A stretch of DNA of 64,000 nucleotides, from contig JAWZYU010000009.1 of the NCBI GenBank assembly GCA_038380435.1, positions 65,997,901-66,061,900 of the forward strand, given 5' to 3'. This document shows positions 22,478-32,532 of the stretch, in pieces. A program made the position numbers and the translations under genes. A model generated the notes under the pieces. It had not been told where the DNA came from. It saw only the letters and a program-made list of their open reading frames with translations, and made no database searches. Numbering within the stretch: position 1 is the stretch's first letter; every line of letters starts with the position of its first letter. This DNA comes from Ryuthela nishihirai. Taxonomy: Eukaryota; Arthropoda; Arachnida; Araneae; Heptathelidae.

Positions 22478-22560
22478 AGGGCTGTGGTTAGTGTGCTTGG
22501 CTACTGATATAAGGGACCTGAGTTCGTGCCATGGGTTCGAATCCCACTCATGGCAAAACC
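22478..22560 (+). mobile_element. tRNA-like SINE head, hybrid of family A and a T-arm repeat
   Basis: Begins GGGCTGTGGTTAGTGTGCTT (A-box-like, as in family A at 23381), then GGGACCTGAGTTCG, followed directly by GCCATGGGTTCGAATCCCAC (a second B box) and TCATGGCAAAACC. Two B-box motifs within 40 bp suggest a fusion of two elements or a SINE inserted into a T-arm repeat. It is not a functional tRNA: the acceptor stem does not close. Confidence 0.6.
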
Positions 22561-23169
22561 ATTTTTTTCCAGCTTACTAATCATCTCATATTCACCAGAG
22601 GTGATATGTTATCTTTCTAGTCATAATTCTTTTCAGTATGGTATATATCAAAACACAGGCCATGAAAATCCCATGAATATCACATTCCATGAATTCACAG
22701 GATTTTCTGTTCTAGTTATGAAGGAACATTTTCTTGACACTTTGTTACTTCAGAACACTTTGTAATTGCTTTCAAAATCTTCAGTTTTTGTTAATTTTCA
22801 TGAGAATTTCAAAACTTTAAGAAAAAAATTTGTTAAACATGAATTATGTATTTTGATAAGCTATGTGTAAAAAATTTTTCAATGTAATTTAAAAAAATTG
22901 GAATATTATACTAAAAATGGATATAGATGTTTTGGACCTCTCATTTTGGATTCTGTCAACATGTATAATTGACAGGGTCCCTGGAAGGGTAATATGTGAT
23001 CAGTTGCAAAAAGTGTGTGTGCAAAGCAATAGGAGGCTAAGGGCCTGCATAGGTATTACCATATGTCAGTGACCTGTCAACCAATAACCTACAGAAAGTC
23101 AAATGTGCAGTCTCCCATTACTTCACTAATAGAAATTATGATTTAATGCTAAACAACAATACATTTATA
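22561..23169. other. AT-rich spacer, no gene seen
   Basis: No recognisable coding sequence or shared repeat. Confidence 0.5.
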
Positions 23170-23178
23170 ACTGGCACA

Positions 23179-23381
23179 AAATAAAAAAAATAAATACCCC
23201 CTCAAGCAGCTGCTTACCACAGAGGTCTGACAGGAGCCTGTAAGTTTATATGCCACAGTAGAAGATCTGAGAGGATGGCAGGACCTCAGCAGAAAACAAC
23301 ATGAACATCCATGCCTTACCCGGGGCTCGAACCCAGGTCCCGTAGATCAGTAGCCAAGCGCGCTAACCACTCTGCCATGGG
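23179..23381 (-). mobile_element. tRNA-derived SINE (family A), full length with target duplication
   Basis: On the minus strand the head reads CCATGGCAGAGTGGTTAGCG, GCTTGGCTACTGATCTACGG, then GGTTCGAGCCCCGGGTAAGG, with A and B boxes of a pol III promoter. The body includes TCTGCTGAGGTCCTGCCATC and ends GCAGCTGCTTGAGGGGGTAT then TTATTTTTTTTATTTT. ACTGGCACA flanks both sides (23170-23178, 23382-23390), a target-site duplication. Other copies: 63628-63790 and the tail at 45290-45340. Confidence 0.92.
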
Positions 23382-24561
23382 ACTGGCACACACATTCCTA
23401 ATATTGTGCATTATTCTCACATTTAAAAGTTTTCCACATATATGCTACTTGATATCTGTAAATGGTAGCTAGGCATTAACTGGAAGGAGAGCTGTGTACC
23501 AATTCCCAGTGATGATGCACAGAACCGGTCAGGTCTAGCACTTAATGTCCAACCCCTACTTTCTCATGGTGCAAGCTGTTAGTACCTTTCAAAAGAGATA
23601 ATCTCTTTTGGAAGGAAATGGAAGGGGAGAGCTGCCAGCTCAGTGTGGCCTACTGATCTGGTGATTTATGGCCACTTTTTTTTTCTTTCAACACTGCTGA
23701 GGAATGGTCAACATCACAGTGTAGTGCTGACCATTTATACCCACTAGACTGGACTGATTTGAGCTTGATTATGGATCCTGGACATACTGCACTGGTGGGC
23801 TTCTGTTGAGGGAAAATCTGCCACTGTGTTTTCTGTTTGCTTGTGGGTTGCCAGCCCTAAGTGAACAAAGGCATGGGATACCTTATGTCACTTGGTGGAT
23901 AATCTTGATTAGAGGTCATCGTAGGTACCTGAACCCTCACTTTGCTAGTTGGGCATCGTCAATCCCAAACTAGAGCAATGTGTCTCAGGCAGGTCTATGG
24001 CTCTTGAAAAGGTCCACTTGAAAAGGTGGTGCCTGAAATTGCTACTAGAATGGGTAATTGCATCAGCCTTTAGCACAGTTCCACCATATTGTTTGAACAC
24101 AGCAGATAAACTTAATGATTTATGTGTCAAATGAAAGCTTGTGAAGTGGGGAGTGTTATAAGCTATAAAACAAATTTACTTCATCTCCAAAAAAGAGGTG
24201 AAATATGGAAATGACTGTTCCACTATATCTTTGGAATGCAAGGGCCAAAAGAAATGGGATATGCATCAAATGAAAGTTTGTGCTTCTCAGTAGAAACACC
24301 AGTGATGCTCTTCTAGGATATGACATTGAATTGTGCATCACCAATCCTAAACTGGAGTTATGTGTCTCAGGCAGGCCATATGGCTCTTGAAAAGGTGGTG
24401 CCTGAAGTTCCTACCAGCATTGGTGACTTCAGCCTTTAGTGGAGGAGGAACAGGTCTTTGTCCCATGCCTGCGATCAGTGGGCTGTTTGATATTGTTGGC
24501 CCTACCTCTCTCAATAAACTAGTTTCTTTTAAAAAAAACCACTAATCATTTTATCTCTGCA

Positions 24562-25579
24562 GGTACATGGAATGTGAAGATATTACATAGAGATATTCTC
24601 TTGATGTCCTCACGCAGGAATTTCAGTATTATAACCTAGGTATTCTAGGCTTGCAAGAGACCAGATGGGCAGGTAAAGGTGAGATATTAAAAAATAACCT
24701 TAAATTTCTCTTTTCAGACAGGGAGGATGGAAAGCATCTCCAAGGTGTAGGTTTGCTTCTCAGCAGACAAGTCAGTATTGTTCTTCCAGGATATGACTGT
24801 ATTAATGAAAGATTTCTTACAGCAAAATTTGAAACAAAAATTAAAGACTTGAATGTCATCTGTTGTTATGCCCCCACAGAGGACTCTGATGAGAACAAGA
24901 AGGATATGTTTTACAGCCAGCTTCAGGATATTTTGAATTCTGTGAAGAAAGGAGATATTTCTCCTGTGCTAGGTGACTTCAATGCTAAAGTTGGTTCTGA
25001 CTCTAATCTTTGGGCAGGAATTTTAGGTCCCTTTGGCATTGGTAGTTCGAATGGCAATGGGGAATGTCATCTACAGGTAAGTTAACTTAATGTTTCCAAA
25101 TAACTAACACATACTACAAACAACAGGACATTTATAAATACACATGGGTTTCACCTGAAGGGTTGCACAAGAATATGATAGATTACATTTTAATTAACGA
25201 CAAATGGGCTAGTTCAGTTAGGAATACCAGATCATACAGGGGAACTAAAATTGGGTCTGATCATTATCTGGTCAAAAGTGTCTTGCAGCTGAAACTTAAG
25301 AAATGTTGTGCTAAGGAAAAGAAAATTAGCCTTAACACTGAACGTCTGAAAGATACAGATATAGCCAAAGCATACCATGATAGGTTACTTAGTCATTATG
25401 ACAACTGTTGTTTGCTTACTGCTGAAGTTGAAAAAGAATGGGATCAGTTTAAGCAGGCATTTCTTGAAATCAACAGTAATCTTTTGGGCAAAAGGGAACA
25501 GAGGAAACAAAATTATTTGAGTGATAGGGCTATGGAACTTATATCTGAAAGAAGGAAGTGCAGGATTAATATCAATTAA
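24562..25579 (+). pseudogene. LINE apurinic-type endonuclease domain
   Basis: Longest intact pieces are 24651-25085 and 25163-25579, one frame change apart near 25080. Visible motifs of the exonuclease-endonuclease-phosphatase fold are TWN at the start, QETRW (metal-binding E), CYAPTE, GDFNAK and SDHYLV (catalytic D-H). In the living family this domain nicks target DNA for reverse transcription. The region between pieces (about 25085-25160) still reads partly as TRTFINTHGFHLKG-like sequence. Confidence 0.85.
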
Positions 25580-25953
25580 CACCCTACTAGTCCTAACAGA
25601 AGGCATTACAACAAATTTAATAAAGATACATGGGTAAAGGATCAGTTAACAGCTGATAATCTTTGGCTTGATAGCTTGGCTGACAAAGCAGAGGAAGCAG
25701 TTAGACAGCACAACAACAGGGGGTTGTACCAGATTGTTAATGTTTCATGTAGGAAGAAACAGACAGTACACAGGGATTGAGGGATAAACATGGCAAGGTG
25801 GTTGAACGTGAAGATTCTGTGATGGCTAGTTGGGCTGAGCATTTCAAATGTTCTAAATAATGTCATTAATTTTATTCCCATAGTTTGTAATGAGGATAGA
25901 ATCATTACTGGCTTTAATGATGACCCTATATCAATTCCGAAGTCACGTTTATA

Positions 25954-26886
25954 TTGTTACATAAATTGCTGACTGAAATTTTGAATATTTTTTGTGATAA
26001 AAGTGTTGTTCCTAAGGTTTTTACTAGAGTTATTATTGTCCCAATTTTTAAAAAAGGTGAGTTACTTTCTGTTCCAGGTAAAGTTCTTTGCATGATTATA
26101 CTTAAAAGAATTAAGAATATGGTTGATGGACAACTGCATGATGTACAGTGTGCATTCAGAACTGGTAGGGGATGTATTGATCATATCGCACCCCGGCAAG
26201 AAAAGTGACATAACTCAAAAACGCAGTATTTGAGAAATAACAAATTAAAGAAATCATGATGAATGTGAAGTAGCCTAAAAGTAAAACTGAGAATTGCTCC
26301 CTGGCGGTTAATTTGTGAGTTAGAGATGTGACGTTTTTCGTTCACATAGAGGAACACAATACCTATTTATCACTGACATAACCTCAAAATACGCATTTTT
26401 TTAGTTATGTCACTTTTCTTGCCGGGGTGCGATATATTTTCACTTAGGCAGATTCTTGAGAAATGTTTAGTTTCAGAAACCTGTGGTTACTAGCTTTATA
26501 GATTTCAAAAAAGCTTTTGACTCTACTGATCAACATAATTTGTGGTTGATTGTTAGATCATATGAAATACCTGAGAAGTTAGTGTAATGAAAGTTCTCTA
26601 TAATAACACTGAGTCATGTGTGAAAGTTGTTGGTAAGGCTGGTAACAATTGGTTTAGCATTGCTAGTGGAGTTAGACAAGGGTACATTTTGTCACCTTTT
26701 CTGTTTTGTTTGGTTATTGATTATGTTACGCAAAATTCTTTACAAGGAAAAGATTTGGGCCTTAAATGGTCTAGAGATTTCACAATTTCTGATTTAAATT
26801 ATGCTGATGATTTAGCCCTTTTGGCAAATGATGTTGATGAGATGACTCTTTCATTCGAGCTGTTGATGAAACTGGTAGTAGAGTAG
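25954..26886 (+). pseudogene. LINE reverse transcriptase, split by a MITE
   Basis: Frame 25954-26185 covers RT motifs 0-2 (LTEILNIFCDKSVVPKVFTR, PIFKKGE, FRTGRG). After the MITE the frame resumes as FSLRQILEKC, FIDFKKAFDS (catalytic aspartate motif A), GVRQGYILSPFLF (motif B) and YADDLALLA (motif C). A stop lies after the EKLV stretch at 26585. Not functional. Confidence 0.88.
26186..26432. mobile_element. MITE inserted in the LINE reverse transcriptase
   Basis: Ends TCGCACCCCGGCAAGAAAAG and its complement form ~30-bp TIRs (CACCCCGGCAAGAAAAGTGA conserved on both sides). TA flanks at 26184-26185 and 26433-26434 suit a Tc1/mariner-type MITE; because the flank is ATAT/ATATAT, a 4-bp ATAT duplication is equally consistent. 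Removing the insert and one target copy rejoins GRGCIDH to IFSLRQILEKC in frame, confirming the boundaries. No coding frame inside. Confidence 0.95.
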
Positions 26887-27579
26887 GTTTGGTTATAAAC
26901 AGAGAGAAAACTAAAGTGATGAAAATTGGTCAGGCAGGCTGTGATTCAGTTAATCTGAATGGTTGCAGTCTTGAGCAGGTGTCATAGTTTAATTATCTTG
27001 GGAGTTATGTAACAGATACTGGTGATGTAGGGCATGATATTAACAGGTCAATAGGGATTGCCTCTGGGACTTTTAGGAATCTACGGAGAGTATGGAGAGA
27101 GGAGTATACACCTAAAGATTAAAATTAAGCTGTATAATAGTTTGGTTCTTTCTAAGGTTAGTTATGGTAGTGAAACATGGACTCTTTGTAAGCAGGATAA
27201 CAAGAAACTTGATGTCTTTGATTCTAGATGCTTACACAGTATCTTGGGCATTAGGTGGTTCGACTCTGAGTAATGATGAGGTTAGAATTATCAACCTCGT
27301 TTGAGCAGCATATTGTGCAGAGAGAGACCGCGCATTTGGCCATGTCGTCCATATGCATAGCTGCAGATTGGTAAACAGGATTATGAACAGTGTCCTAAGG
27401 GTTTCGTGTGCATGCATGTATGTATGTATTGTGATAAACATTTCTGTTATGGACAATATTTATATTTCTTGTATTCTTCTGCACAACTCTTTGGAGACTA
27501 TTCTAGCTTTTGTGATTTTTCATGGTCATTGTGCAAAAGATGAGGAATGATCATTATTTTGAAAAGGATTTTTATAATT

Positions 27580-27995
27580 GTTGTTTTTTTTGTCTGTGCC
27601 AATCACTATAATCATAATGGCTTGTTATGCTTCACTGTGAGGTGATGCACTGCATATCTGCATTGTGATATCTTTCTCTGGATTGAGAATGTGAATGAGA
27701 CCTAGACTGACTTGATGAAAATGATTTCTTGTGATAACCTGGACTTCATTCTCTGTAATAAGGTGATCTGCTTCTGAAATGTCTCTGTGATTGCTCCTAT
27801 AATCATCATGCCTTCTACTACTGTGGTAGTATGGTAATTGTTGTTGTCCCTTATGTTCCTTGAATCTCATTCAGATTGGATCTCATTTCAGTCTCCTTGA
27901 GAAAATTCAAATTTCAACTGCCTACCAAAGAAGTGTATGCGATCCAAAGAATATAATGCATCTTCAATATATTCAAATTGTTTACTCAAGCTCTT
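27580..27995 (-). pseudogene. SRSF10/TRA2-like SR-protein retropseudogene, 5'-truncated
   Basis: On the minus strand from about 27985: FEYIEDALYSLDR, FFGRQLKFEFSQGD, matching the end of the RRM of SRSF10-type splicing factors (VQFEDVRDAEDALHNLDR, GRQIEIQFAQGDRK). After frame changes come MRFKEHKGQ, YYHSSRRHDDYRSNHRD and RHFRSRSPYYRE, then KKSFSSSQSRSHSHSQSRER, an RS domain. Reading frames shift at least twice and stops interrupt. An A-rich run (CAGACAAAAAAAACAAC on the minus strand, about 27583-27600) may be the old poly-A tail. The start of the RRM is missing. It could instead be a broken exon of a real gene, but no splice sites were found. Confidence 0.6.
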
Positions 27996-27999
27996 AGCT

Positions 28000-28510
28000 A
28001 CTCTTGTCATTAAACTTATTTGTAATAAACTAAGAAAGACAACTGATTTTACTGTAACACAGGTAAAGAAAAAATTTAAACAAATTTAAAACTTAAAAAT
28101 TCTAATTGCTTTGTAATAAAAAAATATTTTATGTGAAAAAAAAGTTATTCTTTACAGCAATGTGGTTCATGCATCAGGAAGTTTCAAAAATGAGTAATAT
28201 ATCTTTGCTAAAAGTTTAACTTTAAAAACTTATTATATAGAATGGTTTTTATTTATAGTTAAAATCTGCTTAACTATACTGAAACAAATGAATCAATGGA
28301 ACAGATTTATCTACCAAGTAGCCAAGCAATTAATAAACTTTGGCCGTAAAGAACCAGAAGTAAAATAACAAATAAAGCATTTTTCTTTCTGTTGAGGTTT
28401 CACTTCTCCAACGTATCTTCTCTATCCTAATAGTCTGATTATTGGTAATTTGTCCACCGATGATTTTCAGTGGAGTTTAAAATCCTAAATTAGTGGAAAA
28501 AAGATGAGTT
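28000..28510. other. AT-rich spacer, no gene seen
   Basis: Nothing recognised. Confidence 0.5.
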
Positions 28511-28514
28511 GGCA

Positions 28515-28615
28515 TTAGTTCAATCGCTAAGAACACTCTGGCAAGTTTCTGGAGAGATGCAGGTTCAAATCCCGTATGTCGGTGAAATGTTTCCCACAAA
28601 ATATTTATTGATATA
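28515..28615 (+). mobile_element. Short tRNA-like SINE (family C)
   Basis: TTAGTTCAATCGCTAAGAAC (A-box-like), CACTCTGGCAAGTTTCTGGA, GCAGGTTCAAATCCCG (B box), ATGTCGGTGAAATG, and a tail CCCACAAAATATTTATTGAT. The best copy of the family in the window because its 5' half is present. Confidence 0.75.
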
Positions 28616-28619
28616 TTGA

Positions 28620-29640
28620 TATTAAAATATCAACCAGGTAATGCTGGGATTGTCACCTATGTTTAAAGTCCATAATGCTGTCCATTAAAACATGTTGCAA
28701 TACTTATTGTAATTCTCTCATTATATTAGATTACATTTTTTTCGCTGTATTTCTTCGTGTGATGTAGCAGTGTCAATTGTCAGTTCTCCTACTACTACCA
28801 TTTCTGGTAATGGGATCGTCTCATTTTTGCTTTTTTTTGGTTAGTCTTTCCTTTAGGGATCAAGTTTGGTATTGGAGTTTTCGTTTCATCAATCCATTTT
28901 TTCCTTCCTGTTGTAGTAATATTTCTTGCAGTTTGAAAATGATTTCACTGAATTCCAGATGAATATTTATTTCAGGTTTTGTAATTTAAGTTTCTGCATT
29001 CAATATTTGCTAATTCTTAGGAAATTATATCATTTAATGATCTGTGTCCGTTCTGCTTGGTTTTCTCTTTTTATTTTTCCTCCTTTTCTTTTCATGGCTA
29101 GCAACAGTAAGAGTGCCTTCCCTGCAAAACAGTTATATCTGATTGTTCGACCAGCCTGAGCTAAGCTCTTACCACTGCATTTCATATGTGACCAACTTCT
29201 GCCCAGCCCACTGTTACACAACTAAGATACTTTGACACAACTTATATATGAAAATAACGTTACTTCGAAAAAAACATTTTAAACTATTGTTAAAGATCAG
29301 AAAAAATATAACAATAATATATAGATCTACAATACAAATCTGTTTAGAGAATTTCGATTTAACAGTTTTTCTTCTCATAATTACACAGTAAGGACTATGG
29401 GTTTACAATTTAAAATAATGTGAAAAGTTTTATTTAGTCAAGTGGTTCCATAAAAACACTATACGAGCCATTATTTCTCGATTTTACATGAAATTTAATT
29501 ATATACTACTAATCTAAGTCATGGATGGTTGAATTTGGGTTAAGCACACGTGAGATTTCGGTAAACAAGTCTTCATATTATATCTAGGTAGCTTTATGTA
29601 TTTATAACGATAAACAATGAATATCGAAGTTTTATTTTCC
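28620..29640. other. Spacer, no convincing gene
   Basis: Short open frames occur on both strands (for example minus 29221-29030) but none has a recognisable motif. AT-rich. Confidence 0.4.
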
Positions 29641-29786
29641 TCACCTTTCGTTCGAGGGAAACCTTGCAATATAATCGAGCGTTTCGTTATGGTGAAGAAT
29701 ATACAAATAAAAAAAAACAAAAAATAATACTCCACCAAGTGCTGAGCGATCGAGACGAATCGGTAAGTTATTCAAGGAATTCCGTA

Positions 29787-29830
29787 CCCAATGACGTCAT
29801 ATATAACTTAGCGACCTCTACCGGCCTTTA
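29787..29830 (+). promoter_or_regulatory. Candidate core promoter: CCAAT, CRE, TATA in tight order
   Basis: CCCAAT at 29787-29792 overlaps TGACGTCA (29792-29799, a perfect CREB/ATF site), followed at once by TATATAA (29800-29806). Transcription would begin about 25-30 bases downstream, near 29830. The surrounding 200 bp has more CpG than the rest of this AT-rich area. A good 5' splice site, ATCG|GTAAGTTA, lies just upstream at 29762. No downstream gene is recognised, so function is unproven. Confidence 0.3.
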
Positions 29831-29879
29831 CAAAATCAAAATTGTCAAGTATATCCGGAAAACAAATAGGAAAATCGTG

Positions 29880-30318
29880 TATTGCGAGTAGGTGTTCATA
29901 ATTCCAAAATATTAACTTGGTGAACCATTTGGTCAAAGACACAAATGTTAGTATTCCTACTAATTTGGATAATAATGCTAATAAGTAGATTAGTAACTGA
30001 GTCTGTAGTTGCAGGATGTCATGATACCAAAGCCCATCCAAAGTCGGATCTGGAGAGAGGGCAGTTTATTGAATCATAATCATTAAAGAGTTTTCTTGTC
30101 ATTATGAAGCTATTTCTGAAGCTTTGTAACTTCTTAAATACGCTTTTTATGGAAAAATGTGAAATCTCAGTGAAATCGATCTAAGCTTCGTTTCAATAGC
30201 TTCACGTAAGTTGAGCCCTGATCTACACAGAAAACTCTTTGCTTATTGTCTGAAAACCTCATCACTAGTTATAAGTGCAGTTACACGCTTGAAAAAAAAC
30301 ATGTGCATATTTTTCTTA
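29880..30318. other. Spacer, no gene seen
   Basis: Nothing recognised between the promoter-like site and the MITE. Confidence 0.4.
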
Positions 30319-30320
30319 TA

Positions 30321-30914
30321 CAGGGTGAATCAAAAAAAGTGGGCAAAACTTTACGGGGTGGTAGAACGCAGCTATACGAGCAATATTTGTCATAGAATGT
30401 ATGGGCAGAACGCAAACGGCGAGCCGCTAGGTGGCGTTGGAAATGGTATAAAAGGGTCGGTCCTCGCACCCAACGGCATTTCTACCGTGAATTGCCGAGA
30501 GGATGGCTGGTTATACTAACCACGAAATGGCGGATATGCACTTTGTGTACGGTGCGGCGGACGGGAATGCAAGTGAGGCACAGAGACGTTACCGCGACCG
30601 GTTTCCGATGAGATGCACTCCAGATCGGATGCGTCGGTCCCTATTCCGCAGGTGTGAAGCCTGCATTACAGCTGGCGGCAGCTCTTTTGAGCAAATTTCT
30701 TTGAGCATGTACCTCAATTACATTCCTGTTAATAAAATGTTTTCTGAAGTATCTCCTCTCCTTCTTGTGTTCATTCTTTAAATGTGACAGTGGAAAACTA
30801 TCTTTTAACTTCTCACCGCTTGCTTTCCGACCATACATTCTATGACGAATATTGCTCGTATAGCTGCGTTCTACCACCCCGTAAAGTTTTGCCCACTTTT
30901 TCAGATTCACCCTG
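30321..30914 (+). mobile_element. Tc1/mariner-class MITE with ~90-bp TIRs, GC-richer than its surroundings
   Basis: Both ends begin CAGGGTGAATC and the TIRs run about 90 bp (shared blocks AAAAGTGGGCAAAACTTTAC, GGTGGTAGAACGCAGCTATA, TCATAGAATGTATGG). TA flanks at 30319-30320 and 30915-30916. The interior codes for the N-terminus of a transposase fused to a short tail (see next entry). It is an internal-deletion derivative of a full-length element that is not in this window. Confidence 0.93.
30503..30781 (+). CDS. 92-residue transposase N-terminal (HTH) protein in a MITE
   Basis: Starts MAGYTNHEMADMHFVYGAAD and continues with EAQRRYRDRFPMR, the HTH start (DUF4817-type, as I recall it) of a Tc1/mariner-related arthropod transposase group. 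At about residue 50 it jumps to RRCEACITAGGSSFEQIS, which resembles the usual C-terminal tail (H.CI.AGGGHFE.LL). The deletion kept the frame open, with about 25 further codons into unrelated sequence. All catalytic DDE blocks are gone. Such a product could bind TIRs and act as a repressor, as in truncated P-element proteins, but that is inference. A TATA-like GTATAAAAGGG lies at about 30447, roughly 55 bp upstream of the ATG. Confidence 0.6.
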   Translation: MAGYTNHEMADMHFVYGAADGNASEAQRRYRDRFPMRCTPDRMRRSLFRRCEACITAGGSSFEQISLSMYLNYIPVNKMFSEVSPLLLVFIL

Positions 30915-31206
30915 TATATTGGCTTTAATTATAGTGCCTATAAGAAAACATAGCTAACTAGGGCGGTGTCTTTGGTCTTAGTAGGATAAGTTCTTGTATG
31001 AGAAGACCTGCAAAAGCTAGGAGTGGCTTCTGGTATTCTTCTCTATCGTATTATTGCAAATGGAGAAAAAAATTTGCACTAATGCAATTATTACATTTAA
31101 AAATTTGAACAACAAATGAAAAACTAAAACAATTGACTCGGAAGAAGAAAAGATGGCATCCAGTAGCAAAAGTTCTGTCAGTCACTCCATCGCGATGGTT
31201 AGAAAG

Positions 31207-32109
31207 TGTGATGGTCCACCCATTCACTTTTATTTCTCCTTAACCAGTTTTACTTTATTTACGTTATATTTATTATTTTGGGGGATTATTATTTTATTTT
31301 TGGACATCGCAATTCTCGTTTCCGAGCGTAGGAGTTGCGCATGCGCATCTCCCGACCTTTTGATTGTTAGCCGTTAATGCGCGCGTGTAGGACCGGTAGG
31401 ACCACACATATTCTGTGGGTAGGACTGACCCCTCTGGCGTCATAGCTAGCGCGATCATTAGATGATTCAAATGTTTTCCCGGCGTGTAACAGACACGTGC
31501 CTCATCGGTACGCTGCATGTTATAACCTGGTTATAACTGAGTGACGTTGGGTCACGGAGTCAGAAAGAGAATTGTGTAGAGAGCGTCAGTGGAGATGTAG
31601 GAGTCAGAAACATTGTGAGAAGTGCAGTCAGAATCAGATTTTAGAATTGACAGCATAGTTAGTGGAGAATGAGAATTGTCAGTAGAGATGTAGGAGTCAG
31701 AAGTACTGTGAGAAGTATGTGTTGTATAGATAGATGGAGTTAGTAGAGATTTTGGTAGATGATAGTTGTTAGTACTCAAACTTTTCTATTCTTCCATTGA
31801 AATTGGTGAGTGTTTGAATATTTTGGAAATAAACTTTGTTAATTTTAGAAACTTTCGAATTTTTGTTATTTTGCTCTTAGCAACGTAAATAGATTTTTTG
31901 ATTAGATTTAAACTTTAATTAAATTTGACAATCCTTTTTGAATTCTTACTCGATAAGTAACGCTAGAGAAATATCTAACGAACCCTATTTCAACTTTATT
32001 TGGCAAGTTAAAATTTCCTGGCGCCCGACAAAGCTATCCGGAATTTTGAACAAATTTGGATCAGACAAAAGGTCCAACTTGAAAAGCTAATAATCTTTGG
32101 AGCATTACA
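31207..32109 (+). mobile_element. LTR-like repeat (solo LTR or LTR plus leader), copy 1
   Basis: Shares its start (TGTGATGGTCCACCCATTCA) and end (GGAGCATTACA) with 59212-59984. It carries AATAAA at 31828-31833 followed by a T-rich run. About 190 bp later is TGGCGCCCGAC, identical over its first bases to a lysine-tRNA primer-binding site, so the last ~90 bp may be leader rather than LTR. It begins TG and ends CA as LTRs do. No clear 4-5-bp target duplication (GAAAG versus GAAGC). Contains an internal duplication of GAGATGTAGGAGTCAGAA at about 31592 and 31686. Confidence 0.65.
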
Positions 32110-32532
32110 GAAGCACTGCTGTAAGCACACAATAGGCGACAATTCCAAAATTAAAGAAATTTATAGAATTTGAGTCTTACAGAGTGGAAAAAAAATTACT
32201 GATAGTCTTCCACTTCTGTGGAAAAATTTCAAAGAAAGATTGAAACCAGAATTAGATTATAGAGGAACACAGCTTTCTATGGTATAAAATTATAGCATTC
32301 ACGAAAGCTTTTTCAGCGAAAAACTGTTTTTGATTTGGTAATAGATATTCAAAATTCTTTCAAACAAAAATAAGCAGCTATTATTGTATTCATGGAAACT
32401 GAAGATGCTTGTGGTTGACGTATGCTGTACCCATGGTTGAAGGTTTTTTGTATATAACGGAAGAAAACCTTGGCTTTGACTGAAAAGTGCTTTCTACTAT
32501 TTAAAATTTAAATGTTCATATAAAACTTTGAT
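32110..32532. other. Spacer, no gene seen
   Basis: Nothing recognised. Confidence 0.4.

Larger units (their letters stand above)
23665..27400 (+). mobile_element. Non-LTR retrotransposon (endonuclease + RT), decayed
   Basis: A long 5' leader (23665-24545) is also found at 58100-58233 and 61691-61990. The endonuclease starts near 24562 (GTWNVKILH), then LGILGLQETRWAGKGE, NVICCYAPTEDSDENKKD, VLGDFNAKVGSDS and KIGSDHYLVKSVL (25245). RT blocks: PIFKKGELLSVPGKVLC (26040), QCAFRTGRGCIDH, then after the MITE FKKAFDSTDQHNLW, GVRQGYILSPFLFCLVIDYV, DLNYADDLALLAND (catalytic YADD). Stops and frameshifts occur throughout, and the 3' end is cut near 27400. The endonuclease resembles the 'craniofacial development protein 2-like' type linked to RTE-clade LINEs. 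RTE-like is my best guess. Confidence 0.9.

Noticed and set aside
22478..22560. Functional tRNA gene
   Set aside because: It has two B-box motifs and no closed acceptor stem; it is a SINE-type tRNA relic.
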